NCBI RefSeq assembly: GCF_001039575.1
Contig: NZ_JIBT01000028.1
Span: 1 to 64,000, forward strand
Source: Halomonas sp. PR-M31
GTDB lineage: Bacteria; Pseudomonadota; Gammaproteobacteria; Pseudomonadales; Halomonadaceae
DNA: 64,000 nucleotides
Reading direction: 5' to 3'
The translations under genes were made by a program, and so were the position numbers. Shown here in pieces: positions 19,981-28,186 of the stretch. Numbering within the stretch: position 1 is the first letter of the stretch; each line of letters begins with the position of its first letter. The notes under the pieces were generated by a model that saw only the letters and a program-made list of their open reading frames with translations, did not search any database and had not been told where the DNA came from.

Positions 19981-20131
19981 CATTAGGCTATGTCTGAAAA
20001 GCCGATGAGCGATGGCCAGACAAGGCAAAAATCGACGAAAAGACGGAGTTTACGCGGTGTAAATGAGTACTTTGAGTCGATTTTTAACGCCGTCTGGGCG
20101 AGCGCAGGCGCTTTTTGGGCAAAGCCTAGTG
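19981..20131. repeat. MITE-like imperfect inverted repeat, about 150 bp
   Basis: Two arms of about 52 bp, 19985-20036 and 20076-20127, are imperfect reverse complements. The outermost bases match as CATTAGGCT versus CACTAGGCT, the innermost 10 bp (AAAAATCGAC) match exactly, and a shared CCAGAC lies between. The 39-bp centre holds a small GTTTAC/GTAAAT dyad. There is no open frame for a transposase. TA dinucleotides flank the ends, as seen with IS630/mariner-like MITEs. Its right edge coincides with the stop codon of the neighbouring regulator gene. Confidence 0.6.
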
Positions 20132-20703
20132 ATGCTGGGTGGTGCCCCCTTCGGCAAAGGAAGGCGGCGTATTGGCGCTGACGATCACGCAGTCGCGGTC
20201 TCCGACATTGCGAAACCGGTGGGGCAGGCGGGAGTCGAAGTAGTAGGCATCGCCTGGTGCAACACTTGCGTTTCGCCATTGACGGAGATCTCGATGGAAC
20301 CGGCGATCACCACGCCGCCTTCTTCGCCCGCATGTTCGAGCATGTCTTCGCCAGTGTCCGCACCGGGAGGGTAGTGCTCGTGGAGAAGCGACATGCTGCG
20401 GTTGGGGCGGCGTGCGCCGACGAGGCGCCAGGAAAGATTGCCATCACCGATTTCCGTGAGTTCATCGGCGCGGTAGAACACCTGCTCATTGGCGAGCTCT
20501 TCTCCGGCGAAGAATTCACTGATGGAAACCGGCATGGCATCGAGAATCTTCTTCAACGAGCTGACCGATGGACTGACGCTGTTCTGTTCGATCAGTGAAA
20601 TGGTGCTGTTGGTGACTCCAGCGCGTTTGGCCAGCTCTCGCTGGGAAAGATCACGACTCTGACGCAACTGCTTGAGACGTGTACCGACATTGAATCCGCT
20701 CAT
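20126..20703 (-). pseudogene. XRE-family regulator with C-terminal cupin (PuuR-like), frameshifted
   Basis: Start at 20703 (MSGFNVGTRLKQLRQ) with AAGGA six bases upstream. Residues 1-65 are an HTH of XRE type (LSQRELAKRAGVTNSTISLIEQ) and the rest is a cupin sensor domain (EHYPPGADTGEDMLEHAGEEGG). The frame breaks after GETQVL near 20258-20264: the current frame ends in 24 unrelated residues, whereas the next frame continues as APGDAYYFDSRLPHRFRNV to a TAG at 20126. One missing base in a GG pair restores a 192-aa protein. PuuR-type proteins repress polyamine catabolism genes; no such genes are nearby, so the target is unknown. It follows the sensor kinase gene by 84 bp on the same strand. Confidence 0.8.
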
Positions 20704-20787
20704 CGAGCATCCTTGTTGAACATCCTTGACAGTATGATACCCCTTCATGCAAGACCCGATAAGCGTGAAAAAACGATCCGGTCATCG

Positions 20788-22869
20788 TCACTGCTTGTAT
20801 TCGCCTGGTGGCGCAGCCACGCCGCTTAGGCCTTCAAGCAGTTTGCGGGTCGTGTCGTCCTCGAAGGCGCTGGACGGTGCGTGGCAGGGTAGCCAGACAT
20901 GAAAGGTGGCGCCCTGTCCAAGGATAGAGCTTACGCTGATATCACCCCCGCCTCGCCTCAGAATGCCCGCACAAATGGCCAGACCAAGACCGGAGCCTGC
21001 CTCCCGGGTCGTGAAGAAAGGATCGAAAATCCGTGTCTGTAGATGGTCGGGAATGCCGGGTCCTTGATCGCTGATATCGATGCAGACCCCGGGCTCGGCG
21101 TAGCGATCGCTATCCTGAAGAGTGAGGACGATGCGCTGCCCTGCATTGCCGGCGTGTACGGCGTTGAGGATCAGGTTGACCAATACCTGCTGCAACTGAG
21201 CGCTATTACACTCCACCTGACGCTCCGCATGGCCCTTTAGAATCAGACGTTGATCGTTCTTGTCGATGGTATGACGCACCAGAGGCTCGATGCCGGCGAC
21301 GATCGCGTTGACATCCTGGCGTTGAAGCATGAGTCGATAATGCCCGGTGCTGGAGTAGCGCAATAGATTGTCGATCAAGGCCCGAATGCGCTCCACCTGA
21401 GCAATGATGATATCGATTTCTTCCTTGACCGGTGCCGCATCGTTACCCAGCTGCTGCTCGATGAGTTCGACATGACCCAGGATCACGGCGGCAGGGTTGT
21501 TGATTTCGTGGGCTATGCCGGCGGTCAACTCACCCAGGGTTGCGAGTTTTTCCTGGGTCAGCAGTCGAGTCCGCGCCTGCTTGAGCAAGAGGATATGCTG
21601 TTCCAGTGCGCGGGTTTTTTCCCTCAAGGAATGAGTGCGTTCATCGACCCGCTGCTCGAGTTCGGCAGCGGCACGGCGCAAGGCGTTCTGGTGGGTTTCG
21701 AGACGATCGAGCATGGCATCGAATTCGCGAGCCAGCTCCGCCAGCTCGTCCTGGCTGCCAATCTCGCCGATACGCAGATGATTGTCTTCGCGGACATCGC
21801 GAATGATCCGGTGCATGCGCTTGATGGGTGTCACCAAGCGTTCGACGCCTCGCAGCACGAGCCCTAAAGAGAGCAGGGTGACCAAGGCCAGAACAATGGC
21901 GATCTGCAGCAGGGTTTCCCGATACAGGCGAGTGAAGGGTGCCTCTGGATAACCCGCATAGATCATGCCGATGCGTTCGCCTTGGATGCTCGATAGTGTC
22001 TCGTAGGCGGCCACATACCAGTCGCTGACCACGAAGGCCCGATCGATGAAGCGCTCTCCGTGCTCGAGCACCTGTCGGGCTACCTGGGTGGAGACTCGGG
22101 TGCCAATGGCGCGTTCGCCATTGACCAGATGCACATTGGTCGCGACCCTGACGTCTCCCAGAAATAGCGTGACCGTGCCTTCGCTGTTTTCCGGCAGGGT
22201 ACCAGGTGCATAGAGCAGATCGCGAATATCATCCACGAGGGCTGCATCCCGGTTGAGCAGACGTCCGCCATCGAGCACGAGTTTCACCCGGCCATCCTGA
22301 CCCTTGAGCGGGTAGAGAACCCGGGATACCAGCCCTTTGCGTTCCACCTGTCGGACAGTCGCCTGTGCTCGCGGCGTGACTCGCAAAGCCATTCGCGCCC
22401 GATCGGGAAGCAGTGCATCGATGACGTTCAAGCGCTCTGGCGTCAAGGCATCAAGCCCGGCAATCGTGTTGCCTTGAAGCAGGCGTTGCGCCACCCCAGT
22501 ATCCAGCTGTGACATCAATTCGTCCGGTGACAGCAGGCGTAGCCAATCGAGTTCGTTGGCAGTACGGGTTTCTTCGAGAACATTGGCAAGGGAAAGCGTG
22601 CCGGTACCGTTCAGCGCGGTCGTCAGGGCATGACTGCCGGCCAGTTCCGCCAGACGTGTGCGCTGATGATCGATCAGGCTATCGAGCAAGCGGCTGGCTA
22701 CCGCCAGATCCGCCCGTACCTTCATGTAGAGCTGACGATCGCTGTAGGTACTGGTCCAGTAATGGGTCAGTCCCACCAGGGCCAGACTGAAAAGCAGCAA
22801 CGGCATGCAGGCCATCCATAGCAGCCGTCGCCGGATCGACGCGTCCAGCCAGCGGCGCACGCCTTTCAC
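20788..22869 (-). CDS. Membrane sensor histidine kinase, NtrB/DctB-like
   Basis: 693 aa starting with GTG. TM1 is at about residues 15-37, a ~280-residue periplasmic sensor region (alpha-helical start, then a cache-like mixed part ending VVSDWYVAAYETL) follows, TM2 is at about 319-342, HAMP at 343-395 and a coiled coil to about 435. The HisKA H-box is GIAHEINNPAAV with His454; the N-box is QQVLVNLILNAVHAG and the G-boxes are DQGPGIP and GSGLGLAI. This architecture pairs with NtrC-type regulators, and the partner gene is 51 bp upstream on the same strand. The signal is unknown; divergence from tupA suggests an oxyanion or redox-related cue (inference). Confidence 0.9.
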   Translation of the reverse strand: MKGVRRWLDASIRRRLLWMACMPLLLFSLALVGLTHYWTSTYSDRQLYMKVRADLAVASRLLDSLIDHQRTRLAELAGSHALTTALNGTGTLSLANVLEETRTANELDWLRLLSPDELMSQLDTGVAQRLLQGNTIAGLDALTPERLNVIDALLPDRARMALRVTPRAQATVRQVERKGLVSRVLYPLKGQDGRVKLVLDGGRLLNRDAALVDDIRDLLYAPGTLPENSEGTVTLFLGDVRVATNVHLVNGERAIGTRVSTQVARQVLEHGERFIDRAFVVSDWYVAAYETLSSIQGERIGMIYAGYPEAPFTRLYRETLLQIAIVLALVTLLSLGLVLRGVERLVTPIKRMHRIIRDVREDNHLRIGEIGSQDELAELAREFDAMLDRLETHQNALRRAAAELEQRVDERTHSLREKTRALEQHILLLKQARTRLLTQEKLATLGELTAGIAHEINNPAAVILGHVELIEQQLGNDAAPVKEEIDIIIAQVERIRALIDNLLRYSSTGHYRLMLQRQDVNAIVAGIEPLVRHTIDKNDQRLILKGHAERQVECNSAQLQQVLVNLILNAVHAGNAGQRIVLTLQDSDRYAEPGVCIDISDQGPGIPDHLQTRIFDPFFTTREAGSGLGLAICAGILRRGGGDISVSSILGQGATFHVWLPCHAPSSAFEDDTTRKLLEGLSGVAAPPGEYKQ

Positions 22870-22920
22870 GTCAGGCTCGTTACGCTGAGTTCTTCACAAC
22901 GCTTCTTCACGGCGAATGCC

Positions 22921-24279
22921 TCATGTCGAGCCCTGCCAGCCGGCAAGCTTGCGATCGAGGGTCTTGCGGGAGACGCCCAAGCTGCGAGCCGCTCGAGACT
23001 TGTTGCCGTTGTTGGCCTCAAGAACCGCCAGCAAATGGTGCTTTTCCAGTGCTTCGATGGACCAGTCAAGAGGCACATTGATGGTGGCGCTGTCCGGCCT
23101 CTCGCCGGCACCATTCTCGAGCAGCTCTCGCGGCAGTCTGCCAAGTAGAATGCAGCGCTCGACGAAATTCTTGAGTTCACGGATGTTGCCTGGCCAGGAG
23201 TAACGCGCCATGCGTTCAAGGTCCGTGTGCTGCCAGGGAAGCGCCGGCAGCCCCAGCTCCTTGGATAGATGGTGCGAGAAATGATGGGCGAGCAGCGCGA
23301 TGTCATCAGGACGCTCGCGCAGCGCAGGCAGTCTGATCGTCAGTATGTTGAGGCGGTAGTAAAGGTCTTCCCGAAAGCGTCCGCTGGCAACTTCCTGTTC
23401 CATGTCGCGATGGGTGGCGGTCACGATGCGCACGTCCATCGGCTGCTCCTGCTCTCCACCTACTGGGCGAATCCGCTTGGTTTCGATGACTCGCAGCAGC
23501 TTGGCCTGCATGGCCAGAGGCATCTCGGCGATTTCATCGAGGAACAGCGTCCCGCCATCGGCGTAGGTGAACAGGCCTTCCCGAGCCTTGACTGCGCCGG
23601 TAAAAGCGCCTTTGACATGACCGAACAGCTCGGACTCGATCAGCTCACTGGCAACCGCACCGCAGTTGATAGGGACGAAGGCGCCCAAACGCCGGGACAG
23701 ACGATGCAGATCCCGGGCGGCCAGTTCCTTGCCGGTGCCGGACTCGCCGGTAATCATCAGTGCGGAGGGCGTGGGAGCGACACGTTCGATGATCGCCTGA
23801 ACCTCGCGGATGGCTGCGCTATTGCCCAGCATGCCGTTCTGAGCAGAGTGTAGCTGCGCCGTTTCTCGACGCAGGACGAAGTTTTCCCGAGCCAGGCGGC
23901 GCCGTTCCAGGCAACGGTCCACGGCGCTAAGCAACTGCTCGAGTCGAAACGGTTTCATGATGAAATCGCTGGCCCCCACTCTTAGCGCGTGAATGGCCAT
24001 TTCAAGATCCGCGTAGGCGGTCATGAAGATGATGTCGCTACGCCGATCGGTTTCCAGCGCCTCGTGCCATTCGATGCCACTGCGATCCGGCAGGCGCACA
24101 TCCACCAGCAGCAAATCGAAATGCAACCGCTGGCGCAGGGCTTCCGCATCTGCCAGGGTGCCGGCGGTTTCGAGCATGGCGAAGCGCGACGACAATGCCT
24201 TGCTCAGGTAACGCTGCATACCGGGTTCGTCATCGACGATCAGTATCGACGCGGTGGGTAGTTCACTAGCAACGGTCAT
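22921..24279 (-). CDS. Sigma-54-dependent response regulator, NtrC family
   Basis: 452 aa with three parts. The receiver domain spans 10-125, with acidic pocket VDDE and phospho-acceptor Asp60 in LLLVDVRLP. The AAA+ sigma-54 activation domain spans about 148-380 with Walker A GESGTGKE (178-185), the sigma-54 contact loop GAFTGA (224-229) and Walker B TLFLDEI. The C-terminal Fis-type HTH contains NNGNKSRAARSLGVSRKTLDRKL. All residues needed for sigma-54 activation look intact. It is divergent from tupA, and a sigma-54 type promoter lies between the two genes, so tupABC is its most likely target. Confidence 0.95.
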   Translation of the reverse strand: MTVASELPTASILIVDDEPGMQRYLSKALSSRFAMLETAGTLADAEALRQRLHFDLLLVDVRLPDRSGIEWHEALETDRRSDIIFMTAYADLEMAIHALRVGASDFIMKPFRLEQLLSAVDRCLERRRLARENFVLRRETAQLHSAQNGMLGNSAAIREVQAIIERVAPTPSALMITGESGTGKELAARDLHRLSRRLGAFVPINCGAVASELIESELFGHVKGAFTGAVKAREGLFTYADGGTLFLDEIAEMPLAMQAKLLRVIETKRIRPVGGEQEQPMDVRIVTATHRDMEQEVASGRFREDLYYRLNILTIRLPALRERPDDIALLAHHFSHHLSKELGLPALPWQHTDLERMARYSWPGNIRELKNFVERCILLGRLPRELLENGAGERPDSATINVPLDWSIEALEKHHLLAVLEANNGNKSRAARSLGVSRKTLDRKLAGWQGST

Positions 24280-24332
24280 TCAGACAACCCTCCATCGAGC
24301 GAGTCAGTTTGTCCCGATCTGGGTCGATGTGG

Positions 24333-24347
24333 CGCACTTAAGATGCG
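24333..24347. promoter_or_regulatory. Candidate upstream activator dyad
   Basis: CGCACTTAAGATGCG is a near-palindrome (CGCA/TGCG around CTTAAG with one extra base), centred about 75 bp before the -24 element. That is the expected distance for an NtrC-type enhancer site. A second, looser pair GGCG/CGCC occurs at about 24372-24395. Neither site is proven. Confidence 0.35.
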
Positions 24348-24410
24348 TCTGTGATTTTTTCATGGTAAAGAAGGCGATTTTAAAGGGCAATCCGCCAAGA
24401 TCATGAGAAT

Positions 24411-24426
24411 GGGCATGTTACTTGCT
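24411..24426 (+). promoter_or_regulatory. Sigma-54 (-24/-12) promoter of tupA
   Basis: GGGCATG (24411-24417), four bases, then TTGCT (24422-24426). Against consensus TGGCACG-N4-TTGCW the invariant GG and GC and their spacing are all correct. The start is predicted near 24437, about 30 nt before the tupA ATG. This agrees with the neighbouring gene for a sigma-54 activator. Confidence 0.75.
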
Positions 24427-24466
24427 TGAAGAAGGGGTCAGGAACCTAAAAGGGAAGGGAACCATA

Positions 24467-25329
24467 ATGAGCCTACCTGCTACTTTGCGTAACGCCGCGA
24501 TCATTTTAGGCGCTACGCTTCTGACGTCACCGGTACTGGCGGCGGACAACGACATCATTCGACTGGCGACCACCACGAGCACCTACAACTCCGGTCTGCT
24601 GGACGAGCTGTTACCCCAGTTCGAAGCCGAACATCCCTATCAGGTTCAGGTCATTGCCGTGGGTACCGGCAAGGCGCTGCGCATGGGCCAGGATGGTGAT
24701 GCAGATCTGGTGATGACCCACGCGCCGGCAGCGGAAAAGGCCTTTGTCGACGCAGGCTACGGCGTCGAACCCCAGGGGGTGATGTACAACGACTTCGTCA
24801 TCGTCGGTCCGCAGAAAGACTCGGCCGACATTCAAGGCCTCGAAGAGGCAACGAAGGCCTTCAAGCAGATTGCCGATAGCGATGCGCTATTCATTTCCCG
24901 GGGAGACGATTCCGGCACCCACAAGAAAGAGCTTGCCTTGTGGCAGTCAAGTGATATCGAACCCGGTTTCGAAGGCTATCGGGCCGCGGGACAGGGCATG
25001 GGTAAGGTGCTGCAGATGGCGAGTGAGCTGCAGGGCTATACGCTGACGGATCGTGGTACCTGGCTTGCGATGCAGAATAAACTGGACTTGAGCCTGCTGA
25101 TGCAAGGAGATCCTCGTCTGTTCAACCCCTATCAGGTAATCCTGGTCAATCCTGAGCGCTATAACGATCTCAATACTGACGGCGCGCGCGCTTGGCGCAG
25201 TGGCTGATTTCCGAGGAAGGGCAGCAGGCCATCGACGATTTCCGTCTCGAAGGTGAAGCACTGTTTCACGCCAGTGCCGGCGAAGACGTATCGCCACAGC
25301 AAGGCGTGAGCGCCGGTGCCAGCCAATGA
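24467..25329 (+). pseudogene. tupA: Tungstate ABC transporter substrate-binding protein, frameshifted in a GC run
   Basis: The ATG at 24467 follows a purine-rich ribosome site (GGGAAGGGA). A Sec signal ends at VLAAD, followed by the TupA hallmark RLATTTSTYNSGLLDELLP, then the VGTGKALRMGQDGDADLV and FISRGDDSGTHKKEL oxyanion-binding segments. The open frame stops at 25207, but the next frame continues LAQWLISEEGQQAIDDF to a TGA at 25329, giving the normal family C-terminus. The break lies in (GC)5 at 25182-25191; one missing base or one extra GC unit explains it. TupA binds tungstate with high affinity in the periplasm. First gene of tupABC. Confidence 0.85.
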
Positions 25330-25344
25330 TGACTGCGCACGGCG

Positions 25345-26052
25345 ATGTCTGAGCTACTCGACTCGACTCGGGCGGCGTTGACACTGCTGGTCTCCCTGGA
25401 TCCGGATCTATGGGAGATCATCGGTGTCTCGTTTCGGGTATCGCTGACCGCCATGGTGCTTGCCATTCCGCCGGCACTGCTGATCGCCCTGGCGCTGGCA
25501 CGTCTTGCGTTTCCGGGGCGCTGGCTGTTGATTTCCCTGGCCAACACCCTGATGGCAGTACCGACCGTGGTAGTGGGGCTGATGCTGTTCATGCTGCTAT
25601 CCCGCAGCGGCCCACTTGGTGAGTGGCGATTGCTGTTCACTCAGCCGGCCATGGTGATTGGCCAGTGGCTCCTGGCCATTCCCTTGCTGATTGCCATGCT
25701 GCATGCTGCCTTGCAGGGAGTCGATCAACGTGCCTGGGAGACCGCACGTCTGCATGGAGCAGGGCGCGTGGCAGCCCTCTGGCGCTTGCTGGGAGAAGCG
25801 CGTTTCGGCGTCATGGCCGCAATAGTGGCGTCCTTCGGGCGCATCATCGCCGAAGTGGGCAGCGCCGTGATGGTGGGGGGCAATATCGAACATTTTACCC
25901 GCAACATCACCACGGCAATTGCACTAGAAACCCTCAAAGGGGAATACGCTCAGGGCATTGCCTTGGGGCTGGTGCTATTGGTGCTGGCGCTAATACTTAA
26001 CCTGATGCTGGGCGTTCTGCGAGGCCGAGGCCAGCAGACCTTGAGTTCATGA
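25345..26052 (+). CDS. tupB: Tungstate ABC transporter permease
   Basis: 235 aa, 5-6 hydrophobic helices. The EAA-type coupling loop is ETARLHGAGRVAALWRLLGEA, followed by FGRIIAEVGSAVMVGGNI, which is the distinctive TupB/CysT-ModB-like end. It starts 15 bp after the restored tupA stop and overlaps tupC by 4 bp. It forms the membrane channel with TupC. Confidence 0.92.
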   Translation: MSELLDSTRAALTLLVSLDPDLWEIIGVSFRVSLTAMVLAIPPALLIALALARLAFPGRWLLISLANTLMAVPTVVVGLMLFMLLSRSGPLGEWRLLFTQPAMVIGQWLLAIPLLIAMLHAALQGVDQRAWETARLHGAGRVAALWRLLGEARFGVMAAIVASFGRIIAEVGSAVMVGGNIEHFTRNITTAIALETLKGEYAQGIALGLVLLVLALILNLMLGVLRGRGQQTLSS

Positions 26053-26738
26053 CGAAAGAGAGCATGCTCGAAATCAATCGGCTTTCCCATGGTTTCTCGG
26101 CAAAGCCCCTGTGGACGATCGATCAGCTGCACTGGTCGGGTCAGGATATGGTGCATCTGCTGGGTGACAACGGCAGTGGCAAGACGACGCTGCTGAGAAT
26201 CCTGGCGGGACTGGACGCGCCTCGCCAGGGCAGCGTGAGCTGGCGTCTCGAGGAGCAGTGGCAGCTCCCCCCTTGTCCGGCTCAGGTAATCTATCTGCAT
26301 CAAACGCCCTACATGTTCGATACCAGCGTGTTCGACAATCTTCGACTGGCGGCTCGCTGGCATGGGCTGGGACGACGCGATAGTCAGATGCGCGTACGCC
26401 GCATGCTGCACTGGTGCGGTCTCGAGCAACAGGGGCGACAGCGCGCTCGCTCTCTCTCCGGCGGTGAGCGCCTGCGCCTGGCACTGGCCAGAGCCTGGCT
26501 GTTGCAGCCTCGAGTTTTGCTTCTGGACGAGCCGACTGCCAATCTGGATGCTCAGGCCATTGCCGATGTGGATAGCCTGGTGGCGGATCTGGTGAGAGCC
26601 GGATGCGCCGTCATCCTCAGTGCCCACCATGCAAGCGTGCTGACCGAGCGCTGCCAGCGCCAATGGCAGCTGTGTGATGGCCTTCTGTGGGAAAGCGCAA
26701 CGAACGCCGCTTTCATGGCCGAACGCCTCTTGCGTTAA
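26049..26738 (+). CDS. tupC: Tungstate ABC transporter ATP-binding protein
   Basis: 229-aa nucleotide-binding subunit with Walker A LLGDNGSGKTTLL, Q-loop YLHQTPYMFD, signature SLSGGERLRLALARAW, Walker B VLLLDEPTANLD and the H-loop LSAHH. It lacks the extra C-terminal TOBE domain found in ModC, which supports TupC over ModC. Its start overlaps the tupB stop (ATGA). The molybdenum cofactor genes begin 94 bp downstream. Confidence 0.9.
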   Translation: MTKESMLEINRLSHGFSAKPLWTIDQLHWSGQDMVHLLGDNGSGKTTLLRILAGLDAPRQGSVSWRLEEQWQLPPCPAQVIYLHQTPYMFDTSVFDNLRLAARWHGLGRRDSQMRVRRMLHWCGLEQQGRQRARSLSGGERLRLALARAWLLQPRVLLLDEPTANLDAQAIADVDSLVADLVRAGCAVILSAHHASVLTERCQRQWQLCDGLLWESATNAAFMAERLLR

Positions 26739-26832
26739 GCCGGTAAATCTCGCCTGACCCTGATCTTGATCATGCTATCCACCCCTCAGGGCGGTTATGC
26801 TAGTAAACACTGATCATCAATCACGGATTCCC

Positions 26833-27432
26833 ATGACTCAGGACGATATCACCCTACTCGTATTGGCCGGTGGTCAAGGTCGCCGCATGGGCGGTGTGGA
26901 CAAAGGCTGGAGCTTATTGCTCGATAAGCCCTTGATACTGCATGTGCTATCTCGCCTGGAGGGGCAGACACGGGCGGTCCTGATCAATGCCAACCGAAGC
27001 CTTGACGCTTACGAGCAGCTTGGCTACCCGGTCATCACCGATCTCGAAGGCGATTTCAAGGGGCCCTTGATGGGTATTCTGAGCGGATTGTCTGCCGCCT
27101 CGACGCCCTGGGTGCTGGTCGTGCCCTGCGATACCCCTGCGCTACCGCAAGATCTTGTGACGCGCATGATCGGCGGCATCGGTGATCATGATATCGCCGT
27201 GGCTCACGATGGAGAGCGAGCGCACCCGGTCATTGCTCTGATGCGATGCGATCTGGCAGCGGATCTCCGTGAGGCTCTGGCGGCAGGTGAGCGCAAGATC
27301 GACCGCTGGTACGCGCGTCACCACTGGTGCCACGTGGATTTCAGCGATCAGCCCGAGGCCTTCATCAATCTCAACAGCCCCGAAGAGAGGATGAATCTGG
27401 GCCAGCGCCTGGAGCGCGATGGGTCAACTTGA
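26833..27432 (+). CDS. mobA: Molybdenum cofactor guanylyltransferase
   Basis: Adds GMP to Mo-molybdopterin to form MGD. The start at 26833 is preferred to 26797 because LLVLAGGQGRRMGGVDKGW then sits at residue 8, as in the family. GDFKGPLMGILSGL and VVPCDTPALPQDL (metal-binding Asp) follow. 199 aa, normal length. It lies 94 bp after tupC on the same strand, linking anion uptake with use. Confidence 0.94.
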   Translation: MTQDDITLLVLAGGQGRRMGGVDKGWSLLLDKPLILHVLSRLEGQTRAVLINANRSLDAYEQLGYPVITDLEGDFKGPLMGILSGLSAASTPWVLVVPCDTPALPQDLVTRMIGGIGDHDIAVAHDGERAHPVIALMRCDLAADLREALAAGERKIDRWYARHHWCHVDFSDQPEAFINLNSPEERMNLGQRLERDGST

Positions 27433-27613
27433 CACAGCCAGGTAAACTCTTGGTAGCAACCTGCTGATTACTCGGTGATGTCAGGATTTTATTCGCTGTT
27501 TGCAAGCGAGTTTCGGTACGGCGATTGCCTTTGATCGGGCACGCTGCTTCATCCAGGGAGTGCATCAACCTGCGCTGACAATTTGTCGTTTATAGAACGC
27601 GATTAAAAACATC

Positions 27614-28186
27614 ATGACACTCGATCTTGCTAACGAAACATTGCCCTTGCTGGGTATCGCCGCCTGGAGTGGGACAGGAAAAACCACGTTGCTCGAAGCC
27701 TTGCTGCCGCGTCTGGCCGAGCGCGGGGTGCGTGTCGCGGTCATCAAGCATGCCCATCACGGCTTCGATGTGGACCAACCAGGCAAGGATAGCTACCGGA
27801 TGCGCGCTGCAGGCGCCGCTCCTATGCTGGTTGCCTCAAAGGCGCGCTTTGCGCTGATGATGGAAACACCGGATCGCACGGAAGCCGATCTTGCCATGCT
27901 GATCGATCAGGTCAGACCGCTGCAGCCGAATCTTGTGCTGATCGAAGGCTTCAAGGCCTGGCCAGTGCCCAAGCTGGAACTGTTCCGTCCCGTGCTCGAA
28001 AAGCCGTTGCTGGCGGAACATGACGGCTGGGTAATGGGGGTCGCCAGCGATGAAGACTTGGCGTTACCGGAAGGGGTCGACGCGCTCGATCTCAATGATC
28101 TTGATGCCCTGACCGATTACGTGGCGGCCTGGCCAGAGCAGTGGTTACAGCGGCGCCAGCCCCGCAAGACAGGAGTTACGCCATGA
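27614..28186 (+). CDS. mobB: Molybdopterin-guanine dinucleotide biosynthesis adaptor protein
   Basis: P-loop GTPase-like protein of 190 aa. Walker A is AAWSGTGKTTLLEALL, VAVIKHAHHGFDVDQPGKDS is the MobB-specific segment and LVLIEGFK the Walker B-like strand. MobB assists MobA by an unclear mechanism. A 181-bp gap without a gene separates it from mobA and may hold a promoter. Its stop overlaps the moeA start by 4 bp. Confidence 0.93.
   Translation: MTLDLANETLPLLGIAAWSGTGKTTLLEALLPRLAERGVRVAVIKHAHHGFDVDQPGKDSYRMRAAGAAPMLVASKARFALMMETPDRTEADLAMLIDQVRPLQPNLVLIEGFKAWPVPKLELFRPVLEKPLLAEHDGWVMGVASDEDLALPEGVDALDLNDLDALTDYVAAWPEQWLQRRQPRKTGVTP

Noticed and set aside
27433-27613. Molybdenum-cofactor RNA motif or gene between mobA and mobB
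   Set aside because: The 181 bp contain no convincing open frame, stem-rich motif or strong promoter.
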